Program-made: the position numbers and the translations under genes
The notes under the pieces: generated by a model
What the model was told of the DNA's origin: nothing
The model's input: the letters and a program-made list of their open reading frames with translations, nothing else
Databases searched by the model: none
Assembly (NCBI GenBank): GCA_037179335.1
Contig: JAKZHN010000011.1
Location: 83,498 to 147,497 of the forward strand
Reading direction: 5' to 3'
From: Cyclaneusma minus
Lineage: Eukaryota; Ascomycota; Leotiomycetes; Marthamycetales; Marthamycetaceae
Length of the DNA: 64,000 bases
Shown: one piece after another, positions 31,776 through 43,558 of the stretch
How positions within the stretch are numbered: position 1 is the stretch's first letter
How the letters are laid out: every line of letters starts with the position of its first letter

Positions 31776-33403
31776 ATGGCTGACCTTACTTCCGAAGTTT
31801 TGAAGGCTCTGTCCAGCGTCGACTCCATTCTCTCCGCAGAAGCTTTCCCCAATGTCCCCTCCACTGAGGTCAAAGCTGCCCTCGACCGTCTTGGATCCCG
31901 GCACATGATCACCTACGAAACCATTGATCGCGAGGAAGCCCTGCTGGAGCCCGAGGCCCAGGAGATTACTGCGAAGGGCAGTCATGAAGCCCGTGTTTTC
32001 GAAGCTTTGCGTCAGGCAGTGGAGGGCCTTACCATTCCTGACTTGGAGAAGGCTGTCGGCGACAAGAACGCTGTGAAGGTTGGTCAAGGCAAGGCTTTCA
32101 AATCGAAATGGATCGCCAAGGGAAAGGAGGGTCGATTGGTTGCAACTGTGAGTTTAGACTATACTCGAACATGTTCAACAGCAACTAAGAAGTGCAGGCC
32201 GATTCCATAACGGACACCACCCGAGAGCAATTGCAGACCATCGAACAGTCAAAGACGCATCCCGATCCCAAGGTTATTGCAGACTTGAAGAAGCGCAAGC
32301 TGATAAAGATGCAAAAGGTGATAAGCTTCAAGGTGCATAAGGGCAACAAGTACGCTCTGGAAATGGTGAAGGAAGAGACAGATCTGACGGCCGACATGCT
32401 TGCATCCGGCTCCTGGGAATCCGCAACCTTCAAGGATTACAACTTCAAGTCTCTCGGAGCCGCCCAAAATGCCGGCGCGCTGCATCCCCTGAACAAAGTC
32501 CGCTCCGAATTCCGACAGATTTTCTTCGAGATGGGTTTCGAGGAGATGCCTACGAACCGCTTCGTCGAGACCGGATTCTGGAACTTCGATGCGCTTTTCG
32601 TCCCCCAGCAACATCCCGCTCGTGATCTTCAGGACACTTTCTACATCTCGGATCCCAAGGTGGCAGGCAAGCCTCAAGCCGAGTCTGCGGATGACAAGAA
32701 GGACTACGAGGCGTATTGGGAGAATGTGCGACAAGTCCACCAAGAAGGCAAATACGGCTCCATTGGTTACAGATATCCCTGGTCCGAGGAGGAGTCATTG
32801 CGCTTGGTTCTCCGAACACATACCACTGCTACTTCGACGCAGATGCTGCACAAGCTTGCATCGAAGAAGGGACCCGACGGCAAACCACCACCAGCGCGAT
32901 ACTTCTCCATTGACCGAGTCTTCCGCAACGAAACCGTCGATGCCACACATTTGGCAGAATTCCACCAAGTCGAGGGTGTCATTGCCGATTATGACTTGAC
33001 CCTGGGTGGCTTGATCGAGTTCATGCGTGTTTTCTTCGGCAAGATGGGTATTGAGAACCTGCGATTCAAGCCAGCCTACAACCCCTACACCGAGCCCAGT
33101 CTGGAAATCTTCAGCTACCACGAGGGATTGGGCAAGCTGGTGGAGATTGGCAACAGTGGTATGTTCCGACCAGAGATGCTGGAGTCGATGGGTCTGCCAA
33201 AGGATATGAGAGTTTATGGCTGGGGCTTGAGTTTGGAGCGTCCCACCATGATCAAGGTAAGTTTCCCCTGTATTTCTGATGAATGCGTGTGATACTGACA
33301 ACAAGTTCAGTACAAGCGATCAAATATCAGAGATTTGCTGGGACACAAGGTCGATCTGAACTTCATTGAAGAGAATCCGGCCGTGCGACTCGAGAAGGCA
33401 TAG
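31776..33403 (+). CDS. FRS2: Cytosolic phenylalanine-tRNA ligase alpha subunit
   Basis: Exons 31776-32147, 32198-33256, 33311-33403 (1524 nt, 507 aa). The N-terminal third is a winged-helix region (MADLTSEVLKALSSVDSILS). The class II catalytic core has motif 2 (FRNETVDATHLAEFHQVEG) and motif 3 (GWGLSLERPTMIKY, split by the second intron after IK). With the beta subunit it forms the alpha2beta2 enzyme that charges tRNA-Phe in the cytosol. The length matches the family (yeast 503). The second intron falls inside motif 3 and leaves a 31-codon last exon. Confidence 0.97.
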
Positions 33404-34305
33404 ATCGTTTGCTTAGCTTCAAAATCCAAAATATCCGTGCCAAGAGATACCCGACAGATAGAAAAAAGAACTTTCAAACGTCATCTATGAACATTTATCT
33501 ACAATGATCGATCAGAGGCTTTTCAGCCGCTACATATAACCATATTGTAACCTCAGATGATTTGGCAAGTCTACAGTGGGACGAAATAAGTCTGCGTCCC
33601 TTTCCTGAAATATTCTCTGTCATCAAGGATATTCCTGAGTCCTGGGCTTATTCCTAACTATGAAAGGGGGTTTAAGACGTTCTTCGCCCAACTGTAAGAA
33701 TGCGCCATCAAACAGAAATTCCTCCAGCTCGTTGAGAAAGCACACTCAAAACACCTGAGGCCTTCGTCGCCACACCCTCAGTCTACCGTCTGCATACTAC
33801 TGGCCGACTCCAGCATGATCCCCTTCTGCCCCTTCTCTCACCTCTCTCCTCGCTCTTTTATACCTCTCTCTCAGCCCCCTCATCTTCGCATCGCCAGCAA
33901 CCCTTGCTCGGAATTTCTCCCCCCCCCCCCCCAACCCTCCTGCAAACATATCTTAATCACCAACATATCGCACCAGCCTTTCAATACTTGGCTCCTTGCT
34001 ATCGACATACACATCAATGTCTACATACTGCCTGGAGAAAGAACGGATTCATGTCCTTCAGCGCGCGTCAGGTCGCTTGGGGATATGGGAAGTAGGCTTC
34101 AGGCATCACGGCAGCTTTAAAACGGTTCAGACGATGTTTTGGTGCCAGCCAGACGGTCAAGACGTGCCAAGGGACCACAAGAAAAAAGGGGGGCCGGGGT
34201 CCAGAAATCAGCAAGACCAAATTGTTCCAAACTTGCTTCTCATCTGTTGCCTAAGCTATATATTATATACAGGATAACCTTGCCCTCGAGAGTTAGCACA
34301 CACTT
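33404..34305. other. Convergent 3' spacer, FRS2 and MMSDH
   Basis: 902 bp without a gene. A run of 14 C lies at 33919-33932 inside a pyrimidine-rich tract (33815-33945). Short plus frames here are chance. Confidence 0.45.
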
Positions 34306-36099
34306 TTAATTATGCGTAGGCATAGCAACATCGGCCTTTGTAGCAATAGCATCCTCAGCTCTCCACAAGCTGGTGACAGTCTTCAACTGCGTGTAAAAAT
34401 GCAATCCGCTCTTTCCGTAGAAGTAGTTGGCGCCTCCGCCAGCCATGCTCTTTTTGTTTCCTGTAAAGCTGAACATGGGGAGTGGCACGGGAATTGGGCT
34501 TTGTGGGATTCGTTAGTCACGGGGTTGGTAAGGGGGAAAGGAGGAATATGAACACGGGCAGGTTGGGACTTACACGTTGATTCCCACCTGTCCAGCCTCC
34601 ACGCGCTTCTGGAACGATGTTGCTGTTGCTCCCGATCGAGTGAAGATAGCAACACCGTTGCCATACTCGTTGCTGTTAATCAGCTCCAACGCATCGTCCA
34701 GAGTCTCAACATTCAGACAAACCAACACAGGTCCAAAGATCTCTTCTTTGTAGCATTTCATATGCGGCTTCACATTCGTGATGATCGTTGGAGCAATCCA
34801 GTTACCATTGGGATACTTCTCGGGCTTGTAACCCCTGCCATCGAGCAAGATAGTCGCGCCCTCCTCCTCGGCACTAGCGATCAAATGCTCAATACGCTCT
34901 TTTGATTGAGGAGAGATGACGGGACCAAGATCAGCACCCTCTTCAAAACCGCCGTTCACGTTCAGCTTCTTGGCGGACTCGGCCATTTCGGAGAGCCATT
35001 CCTTGGTCTCGCCGACCATGACGAGTGTGCTGAGTGCCATACAGCGCTGTCCGGCAGCACCGAATGCGGCACCCACGATGGAGTTAATGGCGTGGTTCTT
35101 GTTGCAATCAGGGAGCACCGCGGCATGGTTCTTTGCTCCCAGATTGGCTTGCACACGCTTTCCATTCGCCGAGCCCCTGGTGTAGATATATTCTCCCGCT
35201 TTGTTGCTGCCCACGAAGCTAATAGCCTTGATGGCCGGCTCATCGATAATGAAATCGACCGTCTTCGCAGCTCCATGCACAACATTCACCACACCATCTG
35301 GAAAGCCAGCCTTTTGAGCCAGCTCGGCCAAAATCATGGCCGCACCAGGATCTCTCTCCGACGGCTTGAGGATAATGCAGTTTCCGGTGATCGTGGCAAC
35401 GGGAATGGACCATAGCGGAATCATGGCTGGGAAGTTGAACGGGCAAATGGCCGCCACGACACCCAATGGCTCGCGATAACTCCGCGTCTCCATGTCCTTC
35501 GCGACCTCCAACACCTCACCCGTCAATTGCGTCGTAATACCACAAGCCGTCTCCGCCACCTGCAGACCACGCAGCACATCACCCCTCGCATCTGCCACCG
35601 TCTTACCCTGCTCCTGCGTAATACTCGCCGCCAGTCTATCCCAGTTCTCGCGAATCAGATTCGTGAACTTGAACATGATCTGCTGTCTCGCCAGCACGCT
35701 CGTAGCTTTCCATGCCGGGAACGCTTTCTGTGCCGACTCAACAGCCGCTTTGAGCTCAGCATCGGTGCTTTGCGGAACGCGAGTGATGACTTCGTTGGTA
35801 GCAGGATCATGGAGATCGATAAAATGATCCGTCTCCGACTGCACAAACTTGTTGTCGATAAAATAAGGCGTATCTTCGACTTTCTGCGGCTTGCTGTGCG
35901 AGGTAGGATAGCTTTCTTTGGTCGAAGGCAGAGCTACAGCTGCAGCAGTGGAAGCTGGGCGGACGTGCTGGCTTGTAGCCTGTAGACGGCGGGCAGGGTT
36001 TGCGGCGTTGCCACTCATTCTGAAGATTGGGGAGGAGGAGGAGCGGATTGTCGATCGGCTGGTGACGGCGGGAATGCCTCGTGAAATGAGTCGACGCAT
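34306..36099 (-). CDS. Methylmalonate-semialdehyde dehydrogenase (acylating), mitochondrial
   Basis: Exons 36099-34574 and 34498-34306 (1719 nt, 572 aa). The N-terminal ~45 residues (MRRLISRGIPAVTSRSTIRS...) are Arg/Ser-rich with few acids, a mitochondrial presequence. The aldehyde dehydrogenase domain has PFNFPAMIPLW, KPSERDPGA, SFVGSNKAGEYIY and the catalytic cysteine in FGAAGQRCMAL (~residue 350), the motif of the CoA-dependent ALDH6 family. The enzyme converts (methyl)malonate semialdehyde to acetyl- or propionyl-CoA in valine, pyrimidine and beta-alanine breakdown. The C-terminus SLWRAEDAIATKADVAMPTHN is family-typical. The 75-nt intron lies between GIN and VPIPVPLPMFSFTG. Confidence 0.95.
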
Positions 36100-36635
36100 G
36101 GTGGGCGTACGTGAGGAGATGCGCTGGCAGGAGGACGAGCTACCTTTGGCTTGTATTAGGAGACTGGAAAGCTAAAAGGCAGTGCCGTCACCCCTCTGCC
36201 ACACTGGTGTGTTGTTTAGGCCGGTTACCGACATCGCAACAGAGCGGGGTTCGGATTGAGCTCCAGGGTGGCGACCCACAACCCCCGCCGCATATCAAAG
36301 TCCCATGGGGTTTGACCGTTGCGGATAGCTATTACTAATTCGGGGCAATTGGCTCGAAATTGAGGTATGAGGAATGAAGTCGGGAAAGTTCGAGGGGTTG
36401 AAGTCATCGGATTTCAGAAACGATGCAGCTGATTCTCATCGTTGAATTCCCTCACAAGTCACAACTGCATCCACTCATCCAGTCGAATCAACTTGTATCA
36501 TTGTGACCTAACTATCTGACATATCTGACAAAGACTCCGAGTATGCATCGATGTGAACAGCCTGATGGAACTCCCAGTATGCAGCCCACGCTATGTCCCG
36601 ACTATAACCAGCCAACTCCATGCAGATAGGTATCT
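36100..36635. other. Spacer between two minus-strand genes
   Basis: Promoter of the dehydrogenase and 3' flank of the helicase. No gene seen. Confidence 0.4.
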
Positions 36636-39600
36636 TTACGCCAAATCCTTCTCAAAAGCCTCCTGGATCCAGGCCGCCTTAATCCTGCTAACCCTCTTCG
36701 CATAGTTCTTCTCCGTAAAAACGTTCTCCAGGTACATGATGGCCTCGCACTTCTGGGCATACAAAGAACTGGAGGGGTGTATGGAGATCGGGCTGTCGTT
36801 AAATTGGGATTTGTAAACATTGCCCGGGTGCAGGGTCGCCGTGTTTCCCTTGAACGCCACCATGAAGCACTTCAGCACTCTCTCCGACGTCTCCTCCGAA
36901 ATAGGCTCGAAGTCTTCGTCATCTGCGAGTGAGGAACTGTCCAACATTTTGAGATCTTGACAGAGACGACGAAGCTGCTTTCGGATGTCCATGGCATTTC
37001 TCATAGTGCGATGCATCACCTCGTGCTTATCACACCATGCCTTGCGATCCGTCTGCTCAGCGGCGTATTTCTGCATGGTTGTGAGGATCGTGATAATGTC
37101 GCCTTCTCGTCTGTACAGGCTCTTGCGGTGGTCCATGACATCCTCGTCCTCTTCGTCAATCTCGCCACGGCGTCGCCTGAAAATGTCTTCACCCGCTGTG
37201 ACACACGACAGGACATCGATAACTTCTGCGACACAGTCGAATTTAGCCGCAGCAGCGGCGACGAGGACTCGAGCGTGAGAGAACGTCAGAGGCAGACTAG
37301 CCATCCTCTGGCCTACCTCCGTTAGTTTCATCTCGCCTTTCACCTCACCCGAGAGTGCGCCCAGATCCTTCAACCTCTTCAGTGCGTCGTTGATTGCCTG
37401 ATCTCCCGGAGAATCGATCAGCGGGAATTTACGTGGGTCCGCAATCCCTCGAGCCTTCATCTTTAGGACAGCTTCGACAATATCGGTCCTCTTGATCTCG
37501 GGTTCGGGGAAGTTAGGGAAGCGAAAGAAGTCTTTCTCCGAGTAGAGTCGCCAGCATGTACCAGGAAACTCTCGACCTGATCGACCTGCTCTCTGTGCGG
37601 CAGAGGATATCGAGATTGGATTGATAAGGAGAGACTCCAGCCCAAGAGCCGGGCGGTACTGTTTGACTTTTGCAACGCCCGTATCAATGACATACTTGAC
37701 ACCCGACATTGTAACAGACGTCTCCGCGATATTGGTAGCTAGGATGACTTTTCGGGTGTTCTTTTGCTTAACGGGCTTGAAGGCTTCATTTTGAACTTCA
37801 GTAGGGAGCGCACCGTATAGGGGAAAGACGGCGAGCTTGGGGCAGCCCTCAGGGAAAGTCTTGGCCGTTGCTTGGACAGCTTGGAGGAGGCTTTCAATCT
37901 CCTCGGAACCCGGCATGAATACCAGAATATCGCCTGGATACGCCTCCCGGATGTGGACCATGATAATGAACTTGTGAACTGCCTCTACGCGACTCAGTGT
38001 CAGGTCTGGCGTATTCCAGAATATTTCTTTGACTTCATGCATTTTGCCCTCGACATCCAGGTAAGCGATTAGATCCTCGTCTTCGTCGGCGCTCCGGGAT
38101 TCTGCTGTGTTGTCTTGATCTTTAGCTTGGTCCTGAGATGCGTCGGCACTGTCCTTGATGTCACCATCCGGGCCACGCTTCTTGCTCGCAACTTCCTCCC
38201 ACGGCGAAGAAGCTTCTTGGGACGAAATTCCCTCCCAAGACGAGAATGAACCTTGGGATTGGCGGCGCTCCTCGTCCGACTGCTTTGCGTCTCCGTTCGT
38301 ATCAGCCCAGCTCAGGCCCTTTGGTTCCTTTTCTTCCACCTCGGATGAGTGAACACCATTCGAACTGCCTGGGCTGTCCTCGACTTTTGACAACTTCTCA
38401 TCATCCTTCTCGTTCTTCTGTTTCTTGTCCTTCGTCTGATCCTCGTTGATCGAGTCAATGACGCCTTTGGCAATGCTTTTATCTCCCTTCGCCTTCTTTG
38501 CTTTACCAACCTTCGCGGTATCCTCCTTCGCGGTGTCCTCCTTCACGGTGTCCACCTTGCCAGCCTTGTCGTTCCGCCTGTCTGACATCAGCTTGCGGAA
38601 GAGATGACCTTCGGGAGGTTCGGGACCGTACTTGTCCACGTCCCACACTCTATCCTCCGGCTTCTGGGTCACCAGCTTCTGGGATGCGAGATAACTACCA
38701 CCAAAAAATCTCTCCAACGTCAGCCGATCAGCGGAAGCACTCATGCAGATGACTTTGAGTGGAATGCCGCCTCTACCGCTCTTGTCTCCAGTAACGATGA
38801 GTTTCAAGAAACCTAGGATCAAGTCGACGTCGACGTTGCGTTCGTGGACTTCGTCGACAATGACGCAGCTGTATCTTCGAAGGTTGGGATCATGGAGAAG
38901 CTCCTGCAATAGCACACCTTCTGTAACGAACTTGATCTGCATGTTGGGGGGGATCTTCGAGTTGAATCTAACGGCGTGTCCGACAGGTGCTTCGAAGGTA
39001 GGCGAGTGTTCTCCCATTTCGAGACGTACTCGGTCCGCGAGGTTGATAGCAGCGACCTTTCGAGGTTGGGTTATGGCGATGCATCCACCGACTTGGACCT
39101 TGCTCGTCGAGCCATTGGCATTCTTGACCTCAACCTTCTTGGGCTTGCACCAGGGCTCGGTGTACAGGAACTGAGGAACCTGCGTACTCTTTCCGCTTCC
39201 CGTGGCTCCCTCGAGCAGCATGATATCATGATGGCGCAGCTTGTAGCGAAGATCGAGGCGGGCTTTCCACATGGGCAGCTGTTGTCTGTCTTTGAGGATC
39301 TTGGCCTGTTTCGCTTTAGCAGCTTGGGCGACCTGCTGGGTAGAGAGAGGCAGCATGTTCGGCGAGATAGGTGTTGACGGTTGGGATGAGGCTCGGACTT
39401 TCTTGGTGCCATTCCGTTTCGCTTTGGCAGCTTTGGAAGCTTGCTGTTTGGCAGGGGCGGGTTCTGGTGTGGCCTGCGTCTTGGCTCTTTTACTCTTGGA
39501 AGCCTCGGGTTCTTCTTGGGGGATATGAGCGGGTTTTGGAGAGGCCTGTGTCTTGGCTTTCTTACTCTTGGGAGCGTCGGATTCGGGAGTATCTTTCGCA

Positions 39601-39659
39601 TCGACCGGCGCAGCCTGGGGCCGGTCGTCCTTGAACTTGAGTTTGATCTTGGGAGGCAT
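36636..39659 (-). CDS. DEAH-box RNA helicase, Dhr2/DHX33-like
   Basis: Single exon, 1007 aa from the ATG at 39659 (MPPKIKLKFKDD). The frame is open for 35 codons more, but only from a TTG. Motifs: Walker A GATGSGKST (151-159), TQPRKVAAINLA (motif Ia), DEVH (269-272), SAS rather than SAT as motif III (~307-309), TNIAETSVT, and QRAGRSGREFPG (motif VI), followed by HA2 and OB-fold regions ending with DIRKQLRRL and HPSSSLY. The N-terminal 120 residues are Lys/Ala/Pro-rich. A charged, low-complexity insertion of about 170 residues (345-520, many KEDTAK and SSWE runs) separates the two RecA domains. Relatives act in ribosome biogenesis; which DEAH subfamily member this is was not resolved. Confidence 0.9.
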   Translation of the reverse strand: MPPKIKLKFKDDRPQAAPVDAKDTPESDAPKSKKAKTQASPKPAHIPQEEPEASKSKRAKTQATPEPAPAKQQASKAAKAKRNGTKKVRASSQPSTPISPNMLPLSTQQVAQAAKAKQAKILKDRQQLPMWKARLDLRYKLRHHDIMLLEGATGSGKSTQVPQFLYTEPWCKPKKVEVKNANGSTSKVQVGGCIAITQPRKVAAINLADRVRLEMGEHSPTFEAPVGHAVRFNSKIPPNMQIKFVTEGVLLQELLHDPNLRRYSCVIVDEVHERNVDVDLILGFLKLIVTGDKSGRGGIPLKVICMSASADRLTLERFFGGSYLASQKLVTQKPEDRVWDVDKYGPEPPEGHLFRKLMSDRRNDKAGKVDTVKEDTAKEDTAKVGKAKKAKGDKSIAKGVIDSINEDQTKDKKQKNEKDDEKLSKVEDSPGSSNGVHSSEVEEKEPKGLSWADTNGDAKQSDEERRQSQGSFSSWEGISSQEASSPWEEVASKKRGPDGDIKDSADASQDQAKDQDNTAESRSADEDEDLIAYLDVEGKMHEVKEIFWNTPDLTLSRVEAVHKFIIMVHIREAYPGDILVFMPGSEEIESLLQAVQATAKTFPEGCPKLAVFPLYGALPTEVQNEAFKPVKQKNTRKVILATNIAETSVTMSGVKYVIDTGVAKVKQYRPALGLESLLINPISISSAAQRAGRSGREFPGTCWRLYSEKDFFRFPNFPEPEIKRTDIVEAVLKMKARGIADPRKFPLIDSPGDQAINDALKRLKDLGALSGEVKGEMKLTEVGQRMASLPLTFSHARVLVAAAAAKFDCVAEVIDVLSCVTAGEDIFRRRRGEIDEEDEDVMDHRKSLYRREGDIITILTTMQKYAAEQTDRKAWCDKHEVMHRTMRNAMDIRKQLRRLCQDLKMLDSSSLADDEDFEPISEETSERVLKCFMVAFKGNTATLHPGNVYKSQFNDSPISIHPSSSLYAQKCEAIMYLENVFTEKNYAKRVSRIKAAWIQEAFEKDLA

Positions 39660-40599
39660 GGCTAAATACGCAAAGTCTGGCTCTTCTGATTGGAGTGGAT
39701 CGGAAAGTAGTGAGGAAGTTCGTGGACGATGGAGATCGAGAATGATGGGGAGAGTGTTGATCAAGGAAGGGAGGAGAGGGCGAGGTTGGATTGGAATTCA
39801 GGCGATCGCATTGTGCGCTAGATGAATAGTAGCTCGCTTGGTATTGTGGCGCGCGACAATAGACGTTAACTGAACTGCAGGTGATTGTGTGTGGTTTTTG
39901 GCGCGAAGATTCGTCTCCAAGCTGGCGAGGCTGCGCCCTGCATTTTTTTTCGGTCGCGGGGGCGTGTGGCACGTGCGCGCGAGGCTACATGTAGGTCCCG
40001 ACTACCGAGATCCCCACCGGCCGTTACCCGTGGTGCCCGCTGGAGCTCCAAGCTCCAAATTGACAACCTCCAGCTCTACTGAGATCTGGTCGGATGCCCC
40101 TGGAACTCCTGCCATCATAGGTCTTTCTGCCACGGCAGTTGCTGGTCGTTGACACTCCGCTTTTCTTTTTCTCAGCAAGTCGCGTCTCCCAATGGCTGCA
40201 AGTTCTCGCAGAAGCCTAGTAGGTATTCAAGCTTTTGGGGGCCTTGGGAAGGTTTGCGCGGTGCACATAGTCCTCCACATAACTTCGTGCCTCCATCACC
40301 ACTTGCGTACCTTGGTCGTGCCAGCATTGCTACCCAGTTCATCAGAGTACGCAAATCCGATATCCATCACATCACGGCTTTGTCCCCGCAGCCTCGTCTC
40401 ACCATGTCTGCAAGATAGACCTCGGCGGCGTCTAGTCTAAACAGCGCGGCTGCCGATCAAGATGCCGCTTCTTGATAGAGGACAATGGGACACTGTCAAG
40501 AAACAAGTGGACTGCATCTCCTTGTGTGCACGAAGCGCCAGCTTGTCTATGTCCAGCCACATCCATGGCCTGAAAACCACCAAGCTCCAGGACTGGCAA
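39660..40599. other. 5' flank of the helicase gene
   Basis: Promoter region of the helicase. Several short frames on both strands, none with a domain. A T8 run sits at about 39943 on the plus strand. Confidence 0.35.
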
Positions 40600-40842
40600 T
40601 CAAACCCCTCCTCCAACATCGATGACTCGCCGCCTCAACATTTGATACAGCACATGCATCCACAAACTATTATTAGGACATAGGCTAAGTACATTGATGT
40701 ATCCAATATCATACCGGCAATAATAACGGATGAAGTTCCGGAAGTCTGCCACACCTTTATCTGAGAAATCCCGAAGAGGCATGACGCCGTAGTCACCACC
40801 GAGCACGCAATCGATCGGCTGTGGGGTCACCCTGCCTGTCAT
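40600..40842 (-). CDS. Possible small two-exon gene
   Basis: The minus frame from the ATG at 40842 reads MTGRVTPQPIDCVLGGDYGV and continues MPLRDFSDKGVADFRNFIRY, protein-like in composition. A plausible 48-nt intron follows (GTATGA...TCCTAATAATAG, about 40718-40671), joining to LWMHVLYQMLRRRVIDVGG and a stop, about 65 residues spliced. No homologue is recognised. It could instead be a relic or chance. A tatatataagg sequence (40862) lies just upstream. Confidence 0.25.
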   Translation of the reverse strand: MTGRVTPQPIDCVLGGDYGVMPLRDFSDKGVADFRNFIRYYCRYDIGYINVLSLCPNNSLWMHVLYQMLRRRVIDVGGGV

Positions 40843-41116
40843 CCCCAAAACGCAGACTCCTGTATATATAAGGTTCTATAACAATCCCGGTAGGCCTCTT
40901 CTGTTCGAAAGGCTGATGTGAGCCCCCTAAGAATTGCATCATTCTGTTCGCCGACTACAAGTAGATTGCTTGGTCCAGACGTGGATTTATACTTAAAGGT
41001 ACATCGAGAGCTTTCTTCTTCTTGAAGTCAATTGAATCTGTTCGTTCCTCGATTTCACTCCATTCTCCCCTCAAATATCCCTATCTCCAATTGCTATTCG
41101 AGAGCCACATACGACC

Positions 41117-42438
41117 ATGGCTCCCTCGGTCATTGGCGCACAGCCAACAGCTCCTCACCTGCTGTCTAAGCAAAGTCAAAAGCCTGTTGATACCAAGATC
41201 TTTCCGGACGGTCTGAAGACCTCTGGTCAACATCCACCCCTATACGACCAACTCCATCCCTACTCCGACTTTCCAAAGGAAATCACTGGCGAGACTATCT
41301 GGAAATCCGAAGACTACCAGAACAACCCTGAGCGATGGGTGCATCCCTTCAGTGCCGAGGAGATTGCCGAACTCAGTGAAGCCGCCGACAAGTTTATAGA
41401 GGAGAAGCTGCCCCTGACTGGCATTTCACAAGTAAGTTACTCTCCGGAATGTCAGTAACATGAACGGTTAGCTAAGAACATGGGCAGGACAACTTCAAGC
41501 TTCCCAAACTCGCACCTCTCTTGAAGTCGATAAAGCGCGAAATCATTGATGGCAAGGGTTTCATCCTTTTCAAGGGCTTCCCTACCGCAGAATGGGGCAA
41601 CATGAAGTCAGCCGTGGCATACCTAGGCCTGGGCACCTACTTTGGATACTTCCTTAGCCAAAACGCCCACGGCCACATCCTCGGCCATGTCCAGAACTTG
41701 GGCGAGGACCCAACTCAGATCGACAAAGTCAGGATCTACAGAACAAACGCTCGGTGGGTTTCGACGTTGCTGTAAAAGAAGACTCATATCCGTTGCTAAC
41801 AAAATCCCGACAGCCAATTCTTCCATTCCGACGACTCGGATATCGTCGGTCTCCTATGCGTCCACCGCGCCATGGAGGGCGGTGAATCTGACATCGTCTC
41901 CTCACACCACGTCTGGAACACGCTCCAAAAAGAACGCCCCGACGTCGCCGAGCTCCTTGCCAAACCAATCTGGTACTTCGACCGCAAAGGCGAAATCAGC
42001 GTCGGCGAAGAACCCTACATCCGCACCTCCATCTTCTACCTCGAGACCGGGCCTAACCCTCGCGTCTACTCCAAATTCGACCCCTACTTCATCAAATCGC
42101 TCACCCGATTTTCCGACGAGGGAATAATCCCCCCAGTTTCTCCTGAACAAGCTGAAGCTATGCAAGTGCTCGAGGATACTTGCTATCGATTGAGATTGCA
42201 TATGGTGCTTGAAGAGGGCGATATTCAGCTGTTGAGTAACCAACATGTGTTCCATTCGAGGACGCAATATACGGATTTCCCGGCGCCGAAACCTAGGAGG
42301 CAGTTGATGAGGTTGTGGTTGGCGACGCCGGAGACGGAGGGGGGTTGGAGATTGCCGTTCCATGATTCGAAAGATAAGAAGAGGGGGGGTATTCAGGTTG
42401 ATGATACGCCGCCTAAGTTCCCGCTTGAGGGCGAGTAG
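41117..42438 (+). CDS. TauD/TfdA-family Fe(II)/2-oxoglutarate dioxygenase
   Basis: Exons 41117-41431, 41488-41753, 41814-42438 (1206 nt, 401 aa). The iron site is visible: His198 and Asp200 in FFHSDDSD, the distal histidine near 340 in NQHVFHSRTQYTDF, and an Arg that would bind 2-oxoglutarate in PKPRRQLMRLWL. Family members hydroxylate small molecules such as taurine or sulfonates, releasing succinate and CO2; fungal copies like this one have varied or unknown substrates. The second intron has an uncommon GTGGGT donor and splits the Arg codon just before the HxD motif. The next gene downstream, on the same strand, is a Zn2Cys6 regulator. Confidence 0.92.
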
Positions 42439-43558
42439 ATATCAGGCTGATATAGGGGGTTCATGAATTCGATTTTGTATATAGGACGGCGCGTACCGTC
42501 TTTGAGTAATACGCATGTACCTGACAAAGTACTTTGGTACTGGCCTGGCCCCTTTGCCGCATATACGCGGGATGATCTAGACACGTGTACATAGGGTAGT
42601 GTTGGAAATCAACCACAAGGGGCCGAGAGTTTCCTGAAGGCCGGGAAAGTATGTCGACGAATCCTTGGCAGAATGGCAAGGAAGATGTTAGAAATCGGTC
42701 CACTGTATTATTTAACCAGCCCGGAGCTCGCAAGTCGCAATACGGGCATACATCGAATTCAACATGTGTTCCTTCCGGCGCATAATCCTGTCCACCTGCG
42801 CATTGCTGATTGCTGGGCATAGCGTACGTTCGTTTCACTACCGTTATTCGATGCCATCTAGGCTTCTAGGTTATTAGGACATAGTTTCTAATCAACTAGA
42901 ATTCGCCACCATGATCCGAGAGCATCCAGATTGCGGGGTCGATCTTTTTCTAGCGTATAAGTTATACGTTGTACTAGACTCTTCTGGGTCTAGATGCTGA
43001 TCATGCCATGTGTTTCTTCAAGTTCCGAGATTTTGAGTTTCTACGTGGGTCCGGTCGGTCTTTGGCCATGAGCCTCCACTGATGGAGAGGAGACCGGAGA
43101 GAAAGGTCCGCTAAGCCTCGCAGTCGGTTGGAAAACTTCTTCGTTTCTCCCTTCTCCCTTCTTGTCCTCTTCATTTTGTTTCTGTTGAAATCGTTTTGAG
43201 GCCATTCGCGAGCTTTGTGCAACGTTGAACGGTCCACAAGGGGGTCCTTCCTGATGCAGTAAATTCCCTACCCCGCTAGGGTACGTCATGTAACTGTCAG
43301 GCTTCTGGAAGCAAATTCCGAAGCATTTCCATTCGAAGTCCCTTTTTCGCCCCTCGCCTTGGAAGCGGTCTCCACCCGTCAACGTCAAGCTCGAGGCTGC
43401 CTCCGGAGCCGTGACGCAGCCAACCGGATCAATTGCCATTCTGCGCTCTATCTGGCAGCTGCCGCGCTGCAACTCTGGTCTGTCTTGCAAAGCCCGTGGC
43501 AACGAAAGTGGACCCCTCTGGTGACTCTGCTCGATCATGTCGCAAGCTCTCTTTCATC
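42439..43558. other. Spacer between dioxygenase and Zn2Cys6 gene
   Basis: 1.1 kb. A minus frame from the ATG at 42820 (119 residues, MPSNQQCAGGQDY..., with a CPYC pair) is the only one of note and has no recognised domain; I give it little weight. The rest is the promoter of the regulator gene. Confidence 0.35.

Noticed and set aside
33815..34277. Plus frames around the C14 run
   Set aside because: Pyrimidine-rich 3' spacer; frames exist because of low complexity.
39660..39764. 35-codon N-terminal extension of the DEAH helicase
   Set aside because: It opens with TTG; the first ATG (39659, MPPKIKLKF) is the natural start.
42461..42820. 119-codon minus frame with a CPYC pair
   Set aside because: The upstream part opens with GTG. 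There is no domain or splice support, and it overlaps the 3' flank of the dioxygenase.
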